64,000 nt of DNA. Source: Azonexaceae bacterium s22. Its GTDB lineage: Bacteria; Pseudomonadota; Gammaproteobacteria; Burkholderiales; Rhodocyclaceae. The notes under the pieces are model-generated. The model was not told the origin of the DNA, did not search any database, and saw only the letters and a program-made list of their open reading frames with translations. The stretch is taken from assembly GCA_016617495.1 (NCBI GenBank), contig WYCU01000006.1:62001-126000 (forward strand). Direction: 5' to 3'. Below, piece by piece: positions 1-9,184 of the stretch. Numbering within the stretch: the first letter of the stretch is position 1; each line of letters starts with the position of its first letter. The translations under genes and the position numbers were made by a program.

Positions 1-1037
1 TTTTGACGCCCACGCGTGAATTGGCGATTCAGGTCGAGGAAAGTGTGCGCACCTACGGCAAGCATCTGCCTGTCAATTCGCTGGCCGTCTTCGGCGGCGT
101 CGGCATCAATCCGCAGATTGCCAACCTGCGCCGCGGCGTCGATATTCTCGTGGCGACCCCGGGCCGCCTGCTCGATCACGTCCAGCAGCGTACCGTCGAC
201 CTCTCGGGGATCGAGATTTTCGTGCTCGACGAAGCGGATCGCATGCTCGACATGGGCTTCATCCGCGACATTCGCAAAATCATTGCCTTGCTCCCGGCGC
301 AGCGTCAGAACCTGCTGTTCTCGGCCACTTTCGCGCCGGAAATTCGTGAGCTCGCCGGCAGCCTGCTCAAGCATCCGGTCGCGGTCGACGTCGCGCCACG
401 CAACACGGCAGCCGAGACCGTCAAGCAGCAGGTCATCGAAACCAATCGCGAACAGAAGAAGGAACTGCTCAAGCATCTGTTCGAAACGCGCGGCCTGCAT
501 CAGGTGCTCATTTTTTCGCGTACCAAGCACGGCGCCGACGCGCTGGCGCGCATGCTCGACAAGGCAGGCATCAAGGCCGCGGCGATCCACGGCGACAAAT
601 CGCAGGGCGCCCGCACGCGCGTGCTCTCGGAGTTCAAGGAGGGCAAGCTGGTGGCGCTGGTAGCCACCGACATTGCCGCGCGCGGCATCGACATCGACGC
701 ACTGCCTTACGTCATCAACTACGAGCTGCCCAACGTTCCGGAGGATTACGTGCACCGCATCGGCCGCACCGGTCGCGCCGGCATGGAAGGCGAGGCGATT
801 TCCCTGGTCTGCCACGACGAGCGTCCGCAACTGCGCGATATCGAAAAACTGATCAAGCGTAGCCTGGAACGAGTCGTGATCGAAGGCTTCGAGCAATCGG
901 CCGTCGCCGCACCGCGTCCGCCACAACCGCCGCGCAGCCCGCGCAAGCCACAGGGACAAGGCAAGCCTTCAGGTCAAAAACCGGCTTCGCGTGGCAATCG
1001 GCCCCAGCAGCACCATAGCGGTAATCGCCACCGCTGA
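1..1037 (+). CDS. rhlE: DEAD-box ATP-dependent RNA helicase, RhlE type (5' truncated)
   Basis: The window edge cuts this gene, so the reading frame is open from the first bases and the true start lies upstream. Visible helicase motifs in order are PTRELA (Ia), TPGRLLD (Ib), DEAD (II), SAT (III), the second RecA lobe with [10 protein letters not shown] (IV) and [12 protein letters not shown] (V), and [10 protein letters not shown] (VI). About 70-80 N-terminal residues carrying the Q motif and Walker A are missing. The C-terminus is a basic Pro/Arg/Gln-rich tail, typical of RhlE proteins that unwind rRNA duplexes during ribosome assembly or mRNA turnover. The family is certain; RhlE rather than another DEAD-box paralogue is inferred from overall resemblance and the tail. 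Confidence 0.88.
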   Translation, partial: LTPTRELAIQVEESVRTYGKHLPVNSLAVFGGVGINPQIANLRRGVDILVATPGRLLDHVQQRTVDLSGIEIFVLDEADRMLDMGFIRDIRKIIALLPAQRQNLLFSATFAPEIRELAGSLLKHPVAVDVAPRNTAAETVKQQVIETNREQKKELLKHLFETRGLHQVLIFSRTKHGADALARMLDKAGIKAAAIHGDKSQGARTRVLSEFKEGKLVALVATDIAARGIDIDALPYVINYELPNVPEDYVHRIGRTGRAGMEGEAISLVCHDERPQLRDIEKLIKRSLERVVIEGFEQSAVAAPRPPQPPRSPRKPQGQGKPSGQKPASRGNRPQQHHSGNRHR

Positions 1038-1059
1038 TTTGCCGGCAGCAGCGTAAAAT

Positions 1060-1100
1060 CTCCGTTTGCACTTGCATAACAACGACAAGCACAAACGGAG
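1060..1100 (+). promoter_or_regulatory. Imperfect inverted repeat overlapping the acyl-CoA synthetase leader
   Basis: Arms 1060-1074 (CTCCGTTTGCACTTG) and 1086-1100 (CAAGCACAAACGGAG) pair over 9 bp, two mismatches and 4 bp around an 11-base loop. A TAAAAT hexamer at 1054-1059 could be a -10 box, but I see no matching -35. The right arm ends in GGAG, part of the likely ribosome binding site of the gene starting at 1109. It could be a repressor operator or an mRNA hairpin masking that site. Confidence 0.45.
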
Positions 1101-1108
1101 AGGGCAGC

Positions 1109-2767
1109 ATGCCGGTCAAGATCGTTCAGGCCACGGAATCGGCCTATCCATATCCGCTGCTGATCAAGCAGCTCCTGCTGACGCCGCTGGCCACCGCCGC
1201 CGATCAGGAAATCACTTATCAAGGCGAGGTCCGTTACACCTATCGCACCTTGCGCGAGCGCATCGGGCGCCTGGCCAACGGCCTTGCCGGTCTCGGTATC
1301 GAGGCCGGGCAGACGGTCGCGGTGATGGACTGGGACAGCCACCGTTATCTCGAAGCCTTCTTTGCCGTGCCGATGATGGGCGCCATCCTGCAGACGGTGA
1401 ATGTCCGTCTCAGTCCGGAGCAGATTCTTTACACCCTCAACCATGCGCGCGCCGACGTGCTGATGGTGAACAGCGAATTTTTTCCGATACTCGCCGAGAT
1501 TGCCGGACAACTGGAAAGTGTACGGACCTTCATCCTGATCAGCGATGAGGCGGCATTGCCTGCGCCGCCCGTGCCCATGGCGAACGACTACGAGGCGCTG
1601 CTTGCTGCGAGCATGCCCGACTACGATTTCCCCGATTTTGACGAGAACGCGCAGGCGACCACCTTCTACACCACCGGCACGACGGGCAATCCCAAGGGCG
1701 TCTATTTCAGCCACCGCCAGTTGGTGCTGCATACCCTGGCCGTGGCGACTGCGCTCGGCGGTGCGACAGGACAAGGCCGGCTGCACCGCGAAGACGTGTA
1801 CATGCCGCTGACGCCGATGTTCCACGTTCACGCCTGGGGCTTTCCCTATATTGCGACGATGCTCGGCCTCAAGCAGGTTTATCCCGGGCGCTATCAGCCG
1901 GACATGATTTGTCGGCTGGTCGCGCAGGAAAAGGTTAGCTTTTCCCACTGTGTGCCGACCATCCTGCACATGGTCCTGAGTCACGCTCTGGCCAAGGAAA
2001 CCGACTTCAACGGCTGGAAGCTGATCATCGGCGGCTCGGCGATGCCCGAGGCGATGGCGGCAGCGGCGTTCAAGCGGGGAATCGACCTGTTTACCGGCTA
2101 TGGCATGTCGGAAACCTGTCCGGTGCTGACACTCGCTCATCTGGACAGCGAACAGCTCAAGAAAACGCCGGAGGAGCAGGCGGTCATTCGTGCCAAGACC
2201 GGCCGCCCGTTGCCGCTGGTTGATCTGCGCATTGTCGATGCCAGGATGGGCGATGTTGCCCACGATGGCAAGGCCACTGGCGAAGTGGTGGTTCGTTCCC
2301 CCTGGCTGACGCTGGGCTATCTCAAGGCACCGGAAGCGTCCGAAGCACTGTGGGCGGGCGGCTACCTGCACACGGCCGACATTGGCAACATCGACCCGGC
2401 CGGTTATCTCAAGGTCACCGACCGCATCAAGGATGTGATCAAGACCGGCGGCGAATGGACCTCCTCGCTCCAGCTCGAAGACATCATCGCCAAGCATGAG
2501 GCGGTCAGCGAAGTGGCGGTGATCGGGGTGCCCGACGATAAATGGGGTGAGCGGCCGCTGGCACTGGTGTTGCTCAAGCCGGAACAGGTCGGCCAGATCA
2601 GCGAGCACGCAGTGCGCAATTACGCGGCGCATGCCATCGAGGCCGCCGGCGTGTCGCGCTATGGTGTGTTGTTGCAGGTACGTTTCGTCAAAACGTTGGT
2701 CAAGACCAGTGTTGGCAAGATGAACAAGCGCTTGATGCGCGCTGACCCCGACGCGCTCTGTCTGTAA
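1109..2767 (+). CDS. Acyl-CoA synthetase (AMP-forming fatty acid-CoA ligase)
   Basis: This 552-residue ANL-superfamily enzyme activates a carboxylic acid to its acyl-AMP and then to the CoA thioester. The AMP-binding P-loop TTGTTGNPKG lies near residues 188-197. It is followed by the GYGMSETCP adenine-binding motif near residue 330, the HTADIGNID motif, and the DRIKDVIKTGGEW hinge with the C-terminal lobe that carries the catalytic lysine. Length and motifs match medium/long-chain ligases (AlkK-like family), but the substrate cannot be read from sequence. The ATG at 1109 follows GGAGAGGGCAGC. It stands alone between rhlE and the oppositely oriented DUF2238 gene. Confidence 0.88.
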   Translation: MPVKIVQATESAYPYPLLIKQLLLTPLATAADQEITYQGEVRYTYRTLRERIGRLANGLAGLGIEAGQTVAVMDWDSHRYLEAFFAVPMMGAILQTVNVRLSPEQILYTLNHARADVLMVNSEFFPILAEIAGQLESVRTFILISDEAALPAPPVPMANDYEALLAASMPDYDFPDFDENAQATTFYTTGTTGNPKGVYFSHRQLVLHTLAVATALGGATGQGRLHREDVYMPLTPMFHVHAWGFPYIATMLGLKQVYPGRYQPDMICRLVAQEKVSFSHCVPTILHMVLSHALAKETDFNGWKLIIGGSAMPEAMAAAAFKRGIDLFTGYGMSETCPVLTLAHLDSEQLKKTPEEQAVIRAKTGRPLPLVDLRIVDARMGDVAHDGKATGEVVVRSPWLTLGYLKAPEASEALWAGGYLHTADIGNIDPAGYLKVTDRIKDVIKTGGEWTSSLQLEDIIAKHEAVSEVAVIGVPDDKWGERPLALVLLKPEQVGQISEHAVRNYAAHAIEAAGVSRYGVLLQVRFVKTLVKTSVGKMNKRLMRADPDALCL

Positions 2768-2806
2768 GTTTGAAGTTCCGGACAGCGTTGCCCGCAATGG
2801 CTGCGT

Positions 2807-3412
2807 TCAACGCTCGTCCAGCTGGCGGTCGTGCCAGCCGCTGAAAAAAGCCATCGCGCCACTGGCGCCGATCAGCGCCATCAGCATGTCGGACTGCGTA
2901 TCCCAGGTGTCGCCCTGGGTGCCGAGAAATTCATCCGCCCCTTGGCCCAAGGCCAGCGCCGCGCCCCATTCGATCAGTTCATAGGTCGCGCTGATCGTCA
3001 TGGCCACGCAGATGCAGAGAAAGCCGAGCATTTTCCCCGGCCGCACAAAAGCGCCACGCAGCAAAATTTCCCGCGCCATCAGGGCGGGAACGAATCCCTG
3101 CATGAAATGACCGATTCGGTCGTACGGATTGCGTTCCAGTTGCAGCCAGTCCTGTAACTGGAAGCCCAGCGGGACGCGCGCATAGGTGTAGGCGCCGCCA
3201 AGAATGAGAACCAGCGCATGCACGGCGATAAATACCAGCAGCAGACGGGTGAGCGGAAAGGTACGGCGGGTGGCGAACAGCAAGGGGAGCGCGATCAGTA
3301 CCGGCGCCACTTCCATGAGCCAGGTGGCACGGTCGTAGGGTGCCCAGCCGGAAACGATCAGCGCGAGGATGACGACCGTAGCCAGTGTGCTTTCAAAGAC
3401 GGTTCGGCGCAT
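2807..3412 (-). CDS. DUF2238 (YjdF-like) integral membrane protein
   Basis: This 201-residue, very hydrophobic protein has about six predicted transmembrane helices. Family hallmarks visible are GHFMQGFVPAL, YELIEW and FLGTQGDTWDTQSDM, the last two being conserved polar/acidic patches of the YjdF family. Its biochemical function is unknown. It is last in a minus-strand run after recQ, with a gap of only 9 bases, so co-transcription with recQ is likely. No signal beyond the membrane helices is seen. Confidence 0.85.
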   Translation of the reverse strand: MRRTVFESTLATVVILALIVSGWAPYDRATWLMEVAPVLIALPLLFATRRTFPLTRLLLVFIAVHALVLILGGAYTYARVPLGFQLQDWLQLERNPYDRIGHFMQGFVPALMAREILLRGAFVRPGKMLGFLCICVAMTISATYELIEWGAALALGQGADEFLGTQGDTWDTQSDMLMALIGASGAMAFFSGWHDRQLDER

Positions 3413-3421
3413 GGCGATGCT

Positions 3422-5236
3422 TCACCCCTCGTTGCGGATCAGTTCCAGCAATTCTGCGCCGTAATGTTCGATCTTGGCACTGCCCATGCCGCTGATGCTG
3501 GCCAGCAGGCCGTGGCTGGTGGGGCGGACTTCGGCCAGTTCGCGCAAGGTCTTGTCGTGCAGGATGACGTACGCCGGCACCCCCTGTTCGCGGGCGGTGT
3601 CGCCACGCCAGCGGCGCAGCAACTGGAACAGTGCTTCGTCGGCCGGGTCGAGGAGGGGCACCGTGGGCCGGGCGGCTTTTGCCGCAGGCATGCGTCGGGC
3701 CGGGCGCCGAAGCTGGACTGGGCGTTGGCCTTTGAGGACCTCACGCGCCGCTTCGGTGAGTTGCAATGCCCCATGTTCGGCCATGTCGACATGCACCAGA
3801 CCGGCAGCGGCCAGTTGGCGGAACACGCTCTTCCAGGTCATTTCGTCCAGGTCGCTGCCGACGCCGAAAGTCGGCAGACGGTCGTGGCCCCACTGGCGAA
3901 TCTTGTCCGAGTCCTTGCCGCGCAGCACATCGACGAGATGGGTGACGCCAAAGCGCATGCCGGTACGGAAGATTGCGGAAAGCGCCTTCTGGGCCGCCTG
4001 GGTGCCCTCCCAAAGTTCCGGCGGGTTGTCGCAGACATCGCAGTTGCCGCAGGCCTGGCGTGACTCGCCGAAATAGTCGAGCAGCACCTGGCGGCGGCAA
4101 CGCGGGGCTTCGCAGTAGGCAAGCAGTGCGGTGAGGCGTTGCGATTCAAGCACCTTCTGCTGTTCGCCCGCTGTCGATTCGGCGATGCGTGCGTGTTGCA
4201 GTGCCACGTCCTGCATGCCGTAAGCCATCCAGGCTTCGGCGGGCTCGCCATCGCGGCCGGCTCGGCCGGTTTCCTGATAATAGGCTTCGATGTTTTTCGG
4301 CAGGTCGAGGTGGGCGACGAAGCGAACATCGGGCTTGTCGATACCCATGCCGAAGGCGATGGTCGCGCACATGATCAGCCCCTCCTCGCGCAGGAAGCGG
4401 CGCTGGTTGGCGGCCCGCTCGGCCGGCGGCAGGCCGGCATGGTAGGGCAAGGCGGGGAAGCCTTGGGCACTCAGCCATCCCGCCGTTTCTTCGACCTTCT
4501 TGCGGGAAAGGCAATAGACGATGCCGGCTTGTCCGCGCCGGCCGCTCAGGAAACCGAGCAGTTGGCGCCGGGGATTGTCCTTTTCGACCACGGTGTAGCG
4601 GATGTTGGGACGGTCGAAGCTGGATAGGAATACCCGGGCATCGCTCAGGCCGAGTCGTTCCAGCATTTCCCGCCGCGTGGCCTGATCGGCGGTTGCTGTG
4701 AGCGCAATGCGCGGGACGGCCGGATAGCGTTCATGCAGTGCGCAGAGCTGGAGGTATTCCGGCCGGAAGTCGTGCCCCCACTGCGAGACGCAGTGCGCTT
4801 CATCAATGGCGAACAAGGCCAGTTTCCCGGCCTCGTACAGCGCATCGAACATGGCCAGGGTGCGGTCAAGCAGCAGACGCTCGGGGGCGATGTAAACCAG
4901 GTCGAGTCCGCTGGAGAACATGGCCTGTTCGACGGCTTGGGCGCTTTGCCAATCCAGCGTGGAGTTCAGGCAGGCGGCGCGGACGCCGAGTTGGGTCAGC
5001 GCGTCGACCTGATCCTGCATCAACGCAATCAGCGGGGAGACCACCACCGCACAGCCGGGGCGGAGCAGGGCGGGAATCTGGTAGCAGAGGCTTTTGCCGC
5101 CACCGGTTGGCATGAGTACCAAGGCGTCGCCGCCGGCGGCCACGTGGGCGATGATTTCCGCCTGCGCGCCGCGGAATTCGGGGTAACCGAAGGTTGCGCG
5201 CAGGATCTCCAGCGCGTTTGTCGCGGTCGACGGCAT
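3422..5236 (-). CDS. recQ: ATP-dependent DNA helicase RecQ
   Basis: This is a 3'-5' DNA helicase of recombination and fork repair. From the chosen ATG (604 residues) the order is Walker A PTGGGKS near residues 43-49, DEAH box [17 protein letters not shown], motif [14 protein letters not shown], then the RecQ zinc-binding cysteines (CEAPRCRR..., CGNCDVC), a winged-helix region, and a C-terminal HRDC domain. A longer frame begins at 5269 but overlaps lpxH. ATG 5236 lies one base after the lpxH stop and gives the expected N-terminus, so I prefer it. Codons 2-6 contain one copy of the TGTCGCGGTCGAC repeat, read as PSTAT. Confidence 0.95.
   Translation of the reverse strand: MPSTATNALEILRATFGYPEFRGAQAEIIAHVAAGGDALVLMPTGGGKSLCYQIPALLRPGCAVVVSPLIALMQDQVDALTQLGVRAACLNSTLDWQSAQAVEQAMFSSGLDLVYIAPERLLLDRTLAMFDALYEAGKLALFAIDEAHCVSQWGHDFRPEYLQLCALHERYPAVPRIALTATADQATRREMLERLGLSDARVFLSSFDRPNIRYTVVEKDNPRRQLLGFLSGRRGQAGIVYCLSRKKVEETAGWLSAQGFPALPYHAGLPPAERAANQRRFLREEGLIMCATIAFGMGIDKPDVRFVAHLDLPKNIEAYYQETGRAGRDGEPAEAWMAYGMQDVALQHARIAESTAGEQQKVLESQRLTALLAYCEAPRCRRQVLLDYFGESRQACGNCDVCDNPPELWEGTQAAQKALSAIFRTGMRFGVTHLVDVLRGKDSDKIRQWGHDRLPTFGVGSDLDEMTWKSVFRQLAAAGLVHVDMAEHGALQLTEAAREVLKGQRPVQLRRPARRMPAAKAARPTVPLLDPADEALFQLLRRWRGDTAREQGVPAYVILHDKTLRELAEVRPTSHGLLASISGMGSAKIEHYGAELLELIRNEG
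5219..5231 (+). repeat. TGTCGCGGTCGAC repeat, copy 1
   Basis: Exact 13-mer with the context GTT before it and GGCATTTC after it. It lies inside the first codons of recQ, which runs on the opposite strand. Confidence 0.8.
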
Positions 5237-5237
5237 T

Positions 5238-5966
5238 TCAGGGCCGATTTTCAGGACGCACGATTTCACGCCGCAAGGTTTCGCCGTCCCAGGCTAGGCA
5301 TTCGCCGCGGTCTTCGTGCCAATCGGCCAGCACCCAGCGTTCGACATGGATGCCGTCGACGATGTGGTCATGCGTTTCCGGATGGTGGGTATGGCCGTGG
5401 ATCAGCGTGGCGTAGGCGTGATCGCGCAGGAAATCGTCGGTCGCTGCGGGGTTGAGATCGGCATAGGCGACGCGCGGTGCGTTGCGGCTGCGCCAGCGGA
5501 AATAGCGGGCGATCAGGCGGCGCAGAAAGCGCGGGCGGGCGAGCATGCGCGTTTGCCATTCGCTCGTGCGAACGCGAGCGCGAACGGCTTGGTAGGCGGT
5601 GTCGTCGAGGCAGAGTAGGTCGCCATGCGAGAGTACGAAAGACCATTCGGGCAAGGTCAGGTCGTAAGGGTCGGGCAGTAAACGAATGCCCGCGGCGGCG
5701 GCGAAGGCCGGCCCGATCAGGAAATCCCGGTTGCCATGCATCAGGTGGATGGCCAGACCGGCGTCCGAGGCTTGGCGCAAGGCAGCGACGATGCGGGCGT
5801 TGAAAGGATCGTCGATATCATCGTCGCCAATCCAGGCTTCGAACAGGTCGCCCAGAATGTACAGCGCACGGGCTTGCCGGGCGCGCCCGGCAAGAAAATC
5901 GAGGAACAAAGCAGTCGCCCCGGGGGACCGGGGCGACAGATGCAGATCGGAGATGAAGAGAATCAA
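5238..5966 (-). CDS. lpxH: UDP-2,3-diacylglucosamine diphosphatase LpxH
   Basis: This enzyme cleaves UDP-2,3-diacylglucosamine to lipid X and UMP in lipid A synthesis, at the inner face of the cytoplasmic membrane. The metallophosphoesterase motifs are visible in order: SDLHLSP at the N-terminus, [20 protein letters not shown] and GHTHHP. Its 242 residues are normal for the family. The start is TTG at 5966, overlapping the ppiB stop as TTGA, which suggests translational coupling. recQ begins one base after its stop. Confidence 0.94.
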   Translation of the reverse strand: MILFISDLHLSPRSPGATALFLDFLAGRARQARALYILGDLFEAWIGDDDIDDPFNARIVAALRQASDAGLAIHLMHGNRDFLIGPAFAAAAGIRLLPDPYDLTLPEWSFVLSHGDLLCLDDTAYQAVRARVRTSEWQTRMLARPRFLRRLIARYFRWRSRNAPRVAYADLNPAATDDFLRDHAYATLIHGHTHHPETHDHIVDGIHVERWVLADWHEDRGECLAWDGETLRREIVRPENRP

Positions 5967-6460
5967 ACGATCTCGGCCTTTTCGATGATCACGTCTTCCT
6001 TCGGCACGTCCTGGTGGAAGCCCTTGTTGCCGGTGGCCACGGCGCGGATCTTGTCGACCACGTCCATGCCTTCGGTGACTTCGCCGAACACGCAGTAGCC
6101 CCAGCCCTGGCCGCTCGGGGCCTTGAAGTCGAGGAAATCGTTGTCGACGACGTTGATGAAGAACTGGGCCGTAGCGGAGTGCGGGTCGCTGGTGCGGGCC
6201 ATGGCGATGCTGCCGCGCTTGTTCTTGAGGCCGTTGGCCGCTTCGTTTTCGATGGGCGCGCGGGTTTCCTTCTGGTTCATGCCCGGCTCCATGCCGCCGC
6301 CCTGGATCATGAAGTTCTTGATGACGCGGTGAAAAATGGTGTTGTCGTAGTGGCCGGCGATGACGTACGCGATGAAATTGGCCACGGTCTTCGGCGCCTT
6401 TTCGGCATCGAGCTGGAGGGTGATGGCACCGTGGTTGGTGGTGAGCTTGACTTTGGACAT
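5963..6460 (-). CDS. ppiB: Cytoplasmic cyclophilin, peptidyl-prolyl cis-trans isomerase B
   Basis: This 165-residue cyclophilin has no signal peptide and so is presumably cytosolic. It shows the catalytic FHRVI and FMIQGGG segments, [19 protein letters not shown], and the WGYCVFGEV region of bacterial PpiB. An upstream-extended frame to 6631 exists, but ATG 6460 follows AAGGAATTCCCC and starts exactly at the family N-terminus ([11 protein letters not shown]). It directly follows a secreted paralogue (end 6471) and is coupled to lpxH by a TTGA overlap. Confidence 0.95.
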   Translation of the reverse strand: MSKVKLTTNHGAITLQLDAEKAPKTVANFIAYVIAGHYDNTIFHRVIKNFMIQGGGMEPGMNQKETRAPIENEAANGLKNKRGSIAMARTSDPHSATAQFFINVVDNDFLDFKAPSGQGWGYCVFGEVTEGMDVVDKIRAVATGNKGFHQDVPKEDVIIEKAEIV

Positions 6461-6470
6461 GGGGAATTCC

Positions 6471-7043
6471 TTATTTTTCAGAGAGGATTTTGACGCTCTG
6501 GATGACGACGGGGGTCGTCGGAACGTTTTCATAGAATCCGGCATTGCCGGTGGAAACTTTGGCGATCTTGTCGACGACTTCCATCCCCTGCGTGACCTTG
6601 CCGAAAACGGCGTAGCCCCAGGTGCGACCATCGGCCGGCGAGCGGTAGTTCAGGAAGTCATTGTCCTTCAGGTTGATGAAGAACTGGGCGCGGGCAGAAT
6701 GCGGGTCCTGGGTACGGGCCATGGCAATGGTGCCGCGCTCGTTCTTGAGGCCGTTGTTGGCTTCATTCTGCAGGGCCGGTGTGCGCGTTTTCTTTTCCTC
6801 CATGGCCGGGTTGAAACCACCGCCCTGGATCATGAATCCGTCGATGACGCGGTGGAAGATCGTGCCGTCGTAAAAGCCATGCTTGGCGTTGTAGAGGAAC
6901 ATTTCAACCGTCTTGGGCGCCTTTTCCGGATACAGTTCCAGCGTGATCTTGCCCATGGAGGTCGTCATTTCGACCGTGGGAAAGGCCCAGGCGGCCAGTG
7001 ACAGGGCGAGGCCGGCGGTGAGCGCGGCGAATTGCTTCAGCAT
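6471..7043 (-). CDS. ppiA: Periplasmic cyclophilin-type peptidyl-prolyl isomerase
   Basis: This is a 190-residue cyclophilin with a cleavable signal peptide (MLKQF, a hydrophobic stretch, then AWA-FPTV), so it should act in the periplasm on folding outer-membrane and periplasmic proteins. Catalytic landmarks [14 protein letters not shown] and [20 protein letters not shown] match the neighbouring ppiB closely. The two genes look like a tandem duplication with one copy routed to the periplasm. It lies between the TPR gene (gap 35 bases) and ppiB (gap 10 bases). Confidence 0.93.
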   Translation of the reverse strand: MLKQFAALTAGLALSLAAWAFPTVEMTTSMGKITLELYPEKAPKTVEMFLYNAKHGFYDGTIFHRVIDGFMIQGGGFNPAMEEKKTRTPALQNEANNGLKNERGTIAMARTQDPHSARAQFFINLKDNDFLNYRSPADGRTWGYAVFGKVTQGMEVVDKIAKVSTGNAGFYENVPTTPVVIQSVKILSEK

Positions 7044-7078
7044 GGCTTTACCTCTTGAGGTGAATCGAAAATGGAAAA

Positions 7079-7639
7079 TCAGCGGGCCGCCGGTTTGGCG
7101 GAAGTACCCAGCAGCTCGTTGCTGAGCGTCAGTTTGGCGCGGGCCGTTTTGCTGTTGGGCTCCAGTTGGGCGGCACGGGCATAGGCCTGGTTGGCCAGCT
7201 TGGCGTGGATGTCCCCAAGATTTTCGTAGGCCGTGCCGTAGGTCGGGTTGGCGCGAATTGCCATTTCCAGGGCTTGACGCGCCTGCTCGTAGGATTTCTG
7301 GCGTGCGTAGATCACCGCCAGATTGTTATACGGCTCCGGCATTTCCGGATAGGTTTCCGTGAGGCGCGCGAAAATCGCGATGGCTTCGTCCGTACCCCCG
7401 GTTTCGCTGAGCACGACGCCCTTGAGGAAAAGCGCTTGGGCGTTGTTGGGATCTTCGGCCAGGGCGACGTCGATTTTTTCCTGCGCCTGAAGGTATTGGC
7501 TGCGGCGGACGAGCTTTTGGGCGTCGTCCAGCGCGTCAGCCATGGCTGGCATGGCATTGCCCAGCAACAAGGCAGCCAGGACGGTCAGGACGGGAAGGGT
7601 AGCCCGGAAACGCGGCTGCGGCAGGGGGGCGGAAGTCAT
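7079..7639 (-). CDS. Secreted tetratricopeptide-repeat protein
   Basis: This 186-residue protein has an N-terminal hydrophobic signal (roughly residues 15-35, ending ...AMPAMADA) followed by three or four TPR units (for example [55 protein letters not shown]). TPRs are protein-protein scaffolds and the partner is not identifiable. It is the first gene of the minus-strand group that continues with two cyclophilins, lpxH and recQ, which points to an envelope or periplasmic role by context only. Confidence 0.82.
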   Translation of the reverse strand: MTSAPLPQPRFRATLPVLTVLAALLLGNAMPAMADALDDAQKLVRRSQYLQAQEKIDVALAEDPNNAQALFLKGVVLSETGGTDEAIAIFARLTETYPEMPEPYNNLAVIYARQKSYEQARQALEMAIRANPTYGTAYENLGDIHAKLANQAYARAAQLEPNSKTARAKLTLSNELLGTSAKPAAR

Positions 7640-7744
7640 CGCTATGCTATACTCGACGCGGTTTACAGACTCTCGATTTTACCAAGAACGTCGGTCTTCC
7701 CATAGCTGTGATCGCGGTATCCGACCCCGGTGAATATCCTCCCC

Positions 7745-9115
7745 ATGCTCAAAATCTATAACTCCCTGAAGCGGGAAAAGCAGGTCTTTACGCCCATCGA
7801 ACCGGGCAAGGTGCGCATGTACGTCTGCGGCATGACCGTTTACGACTATTGCCATCTCGGCCACGCCCGCGTGATGGTGGTGTTCGACATGGTCTATCGC
7901 TGGTTGAAGGCCAGCGGTTACGACGTGAACTATGTGCGTAACATCACCGATATCGACGACAAGATCATCAAGCGCGCCATCGAAAATGGCGAGAGCATCC
8001 AGCAACTGACCGACCGTTTCATCGGCTACATGCACGAAGATGCCGATGCGCTGGGCATCCTGCGCCCGGATCACGAGCCGCGTGCCACGGAATACGTGAG
8101 CGAGATGCTCGAACTGATCGGCAAACTCGAAGCCAATGGATTGGCCTACCAGGCCAGCGATGGCGACGTGAACTACGCGGTGCGCAAGTTCCCCGGCTAC
8201 GGCAAGCTTTCCGGCAAGTCGCTCGACGATCTGCGGGCCGGAGAACGGGTGGAGGTCGATTCGGCCAAGCAGGATCCTCTGGATTTCGTGCTCTGGAAAC
8301 ACGCCAAGGCGGGCGAGCCGGCATGGTCTTCGCCCTGGGGCGAAGGGCGGCCGGGCTGGCACATTGAATGTTCGGCCATGAGTTCCAAGCTCTTGGGTAA
8401 CCATTTCGACATCCACGGGGGCGGCCAGGATCTGCAATTCCCGCATCACGAAAATGAGATTGCCCAGTCCGAAGGGGCGAACTGCTGCACCTTCGTGAAT
8501 TACTGGATGCACAACGGCTTCGTCCGCGTCGATAACGAAAAAATGTCCAAGTCGCTGGGCAATTTCTTCTCGATCCGCGAAGTGCTGGAAAAGTACGATG
8601 CAGAAGTCGTGCGCTTTTTCATCCTGCGCGCGCATTACCGCAGTCCGCTCAATTATTCCGACGCCCATCTTGACGATGCGCGGCGCAGCCTGGATAGCCT
8701 CTACTTCACCTTGCGCGACGTACCGGCCGAATCGCAGGAGATCGACTGGTCCAACGCCTATGCTGCACGTTTTGCAGAAGCACTGAACGAAGATTTCGAC
8801 TCGTCCGGCGCGATCGCCGTGCTGTTCGATCTGGCCGCCGAGGCCAACCGCCAGAAAAGCGGCGCGCTTTCCGGCTTGTTGAAGGCATTGGCTGGCGTGA
8901 TCGGCTTGTTGGGGCGCGACCCGCTGGTTTACCTGCGCGGTGCCGCGCCGGCGGGCGGACTGGATGAAGCCGCAATCGAAGCGCGCATCGTGGCACGTGC
9001 GGAAGCGAAGAAAGCCCGCAACTTTGCCGAAGCGGACCGCATTCGCGATGAACTCAAGGCCGCAGGCATTGTGCTCGACGATGGTCCGCAAGGCACCACC
9101 TGGCGTCGTGCCTGA
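7745..9115 (+). CDS. cysS: Cysteinyl-tRNA synthetase
   Basis: This class I aminoacyl-tRNA synthetase charges tRNA-Cys. It is 456 residues from ATG 7745. Visible are the zinc cysteine in YVCGMTVYD, the HIGH-type motif [10 protein letters not shown], the zinc ligands in [23 protein letters not shown], and the KMSKS loop KMSKSLGNF near residue 265. A GTG at 7730 would add five residues; I choose the ATG because [12 protein letters not shown] is the usual family start. A strong bidirectional terminator follows at 9133. Confidence 0.97.
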   Translation: MLKIYNSLKREKQVFTPIEPGKVRMYVCGMTVYDYCHLGHARVMVVFDMVYRWLKASGYDVNYVRNITDIDDKIIKRAIENGESIQQLTDRFIGYMHEDADALGILRPDHEPRATEYVSEMLELIGKLEANGLAYQASDGDVNYAVRKFPGYGKLSGKSLDDLRAGERVEVDSAKQDPLDFVLWKHAKAGEPAWSSPWGEGRPGWHIECSAMSSKLLGNHFDIHGGGQDLQFPHHENEIAQSEGANCCTFVNYWMHNGFVRVDNEKMSKSLGNFFSIREVLEKYDAEVVRFFILRAHYRSPLNYSDAHLDDARRSLDSLYFTLRDVPAESQEIDWSNAYAARFAEALNEDFDSSGAIAVLFDLAAEANRQKSGALSGLLKALAGVIGLLGRDPLVYLRGAAPAGGLDEAAIEARIVARAEAKKARNFAEADRIRDELKAAGIVLDDGPQGTTWRRA

Positions 9116-9132
9116 TCGACCGCAACCGCAAT

Positions 9133-9164
9133 AAAAAAGGCCTGTTGAAAAACAGGCCTTTTTT
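9133..9164. terminator. Bidirectional terminator between cysS and the binding-protein gene
   Basis: A perfect 14-bp stem (9133-9146 with 9151-9164) has a GAAA tetraloop. The GGCCTG core is flanked by an A6 tract on the left and a T6 tract on the right, so it can terminate both converging transcripts. Confidence 0.93.
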
Positions 9165-9167
9165 CAT

Positions 9168-9180
9168 GTCGACCGCGACA
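9168..9180 (-). repeat. TGTCGCGGTCGAC repeat, copy 2
   Basis: Exact 13-mer on the minus strand, three bases from the terminator stem. Read on the minus strand it is followed by ATG and then an A6 run that is one arm of the terminator. Confidence 0.8.
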
Positions 9181-9184
9181 ATGT

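Noticed and set aside
378-389. GTCGCGGTCGAC in the helicase gene
   Set aside because: It has only 12 of the 13 bases, is preceded by G instead of T and lacks the A/T tract; VAVDV codons explain it. Not counted as a repeat copy.
974-2797. 607-codon open frame antisense to the acyl-CoA synthetase
   Set aside because: It mirrors the third codon positions of a clear AMP-binding enzyme, has no family motifs and is His/Arg-rich shadow protein.
7679-9091. 470-codon open frame antisense to cysS
   Set aside because: Shadow of a fully recognisable synthetase; no motifs of its own.
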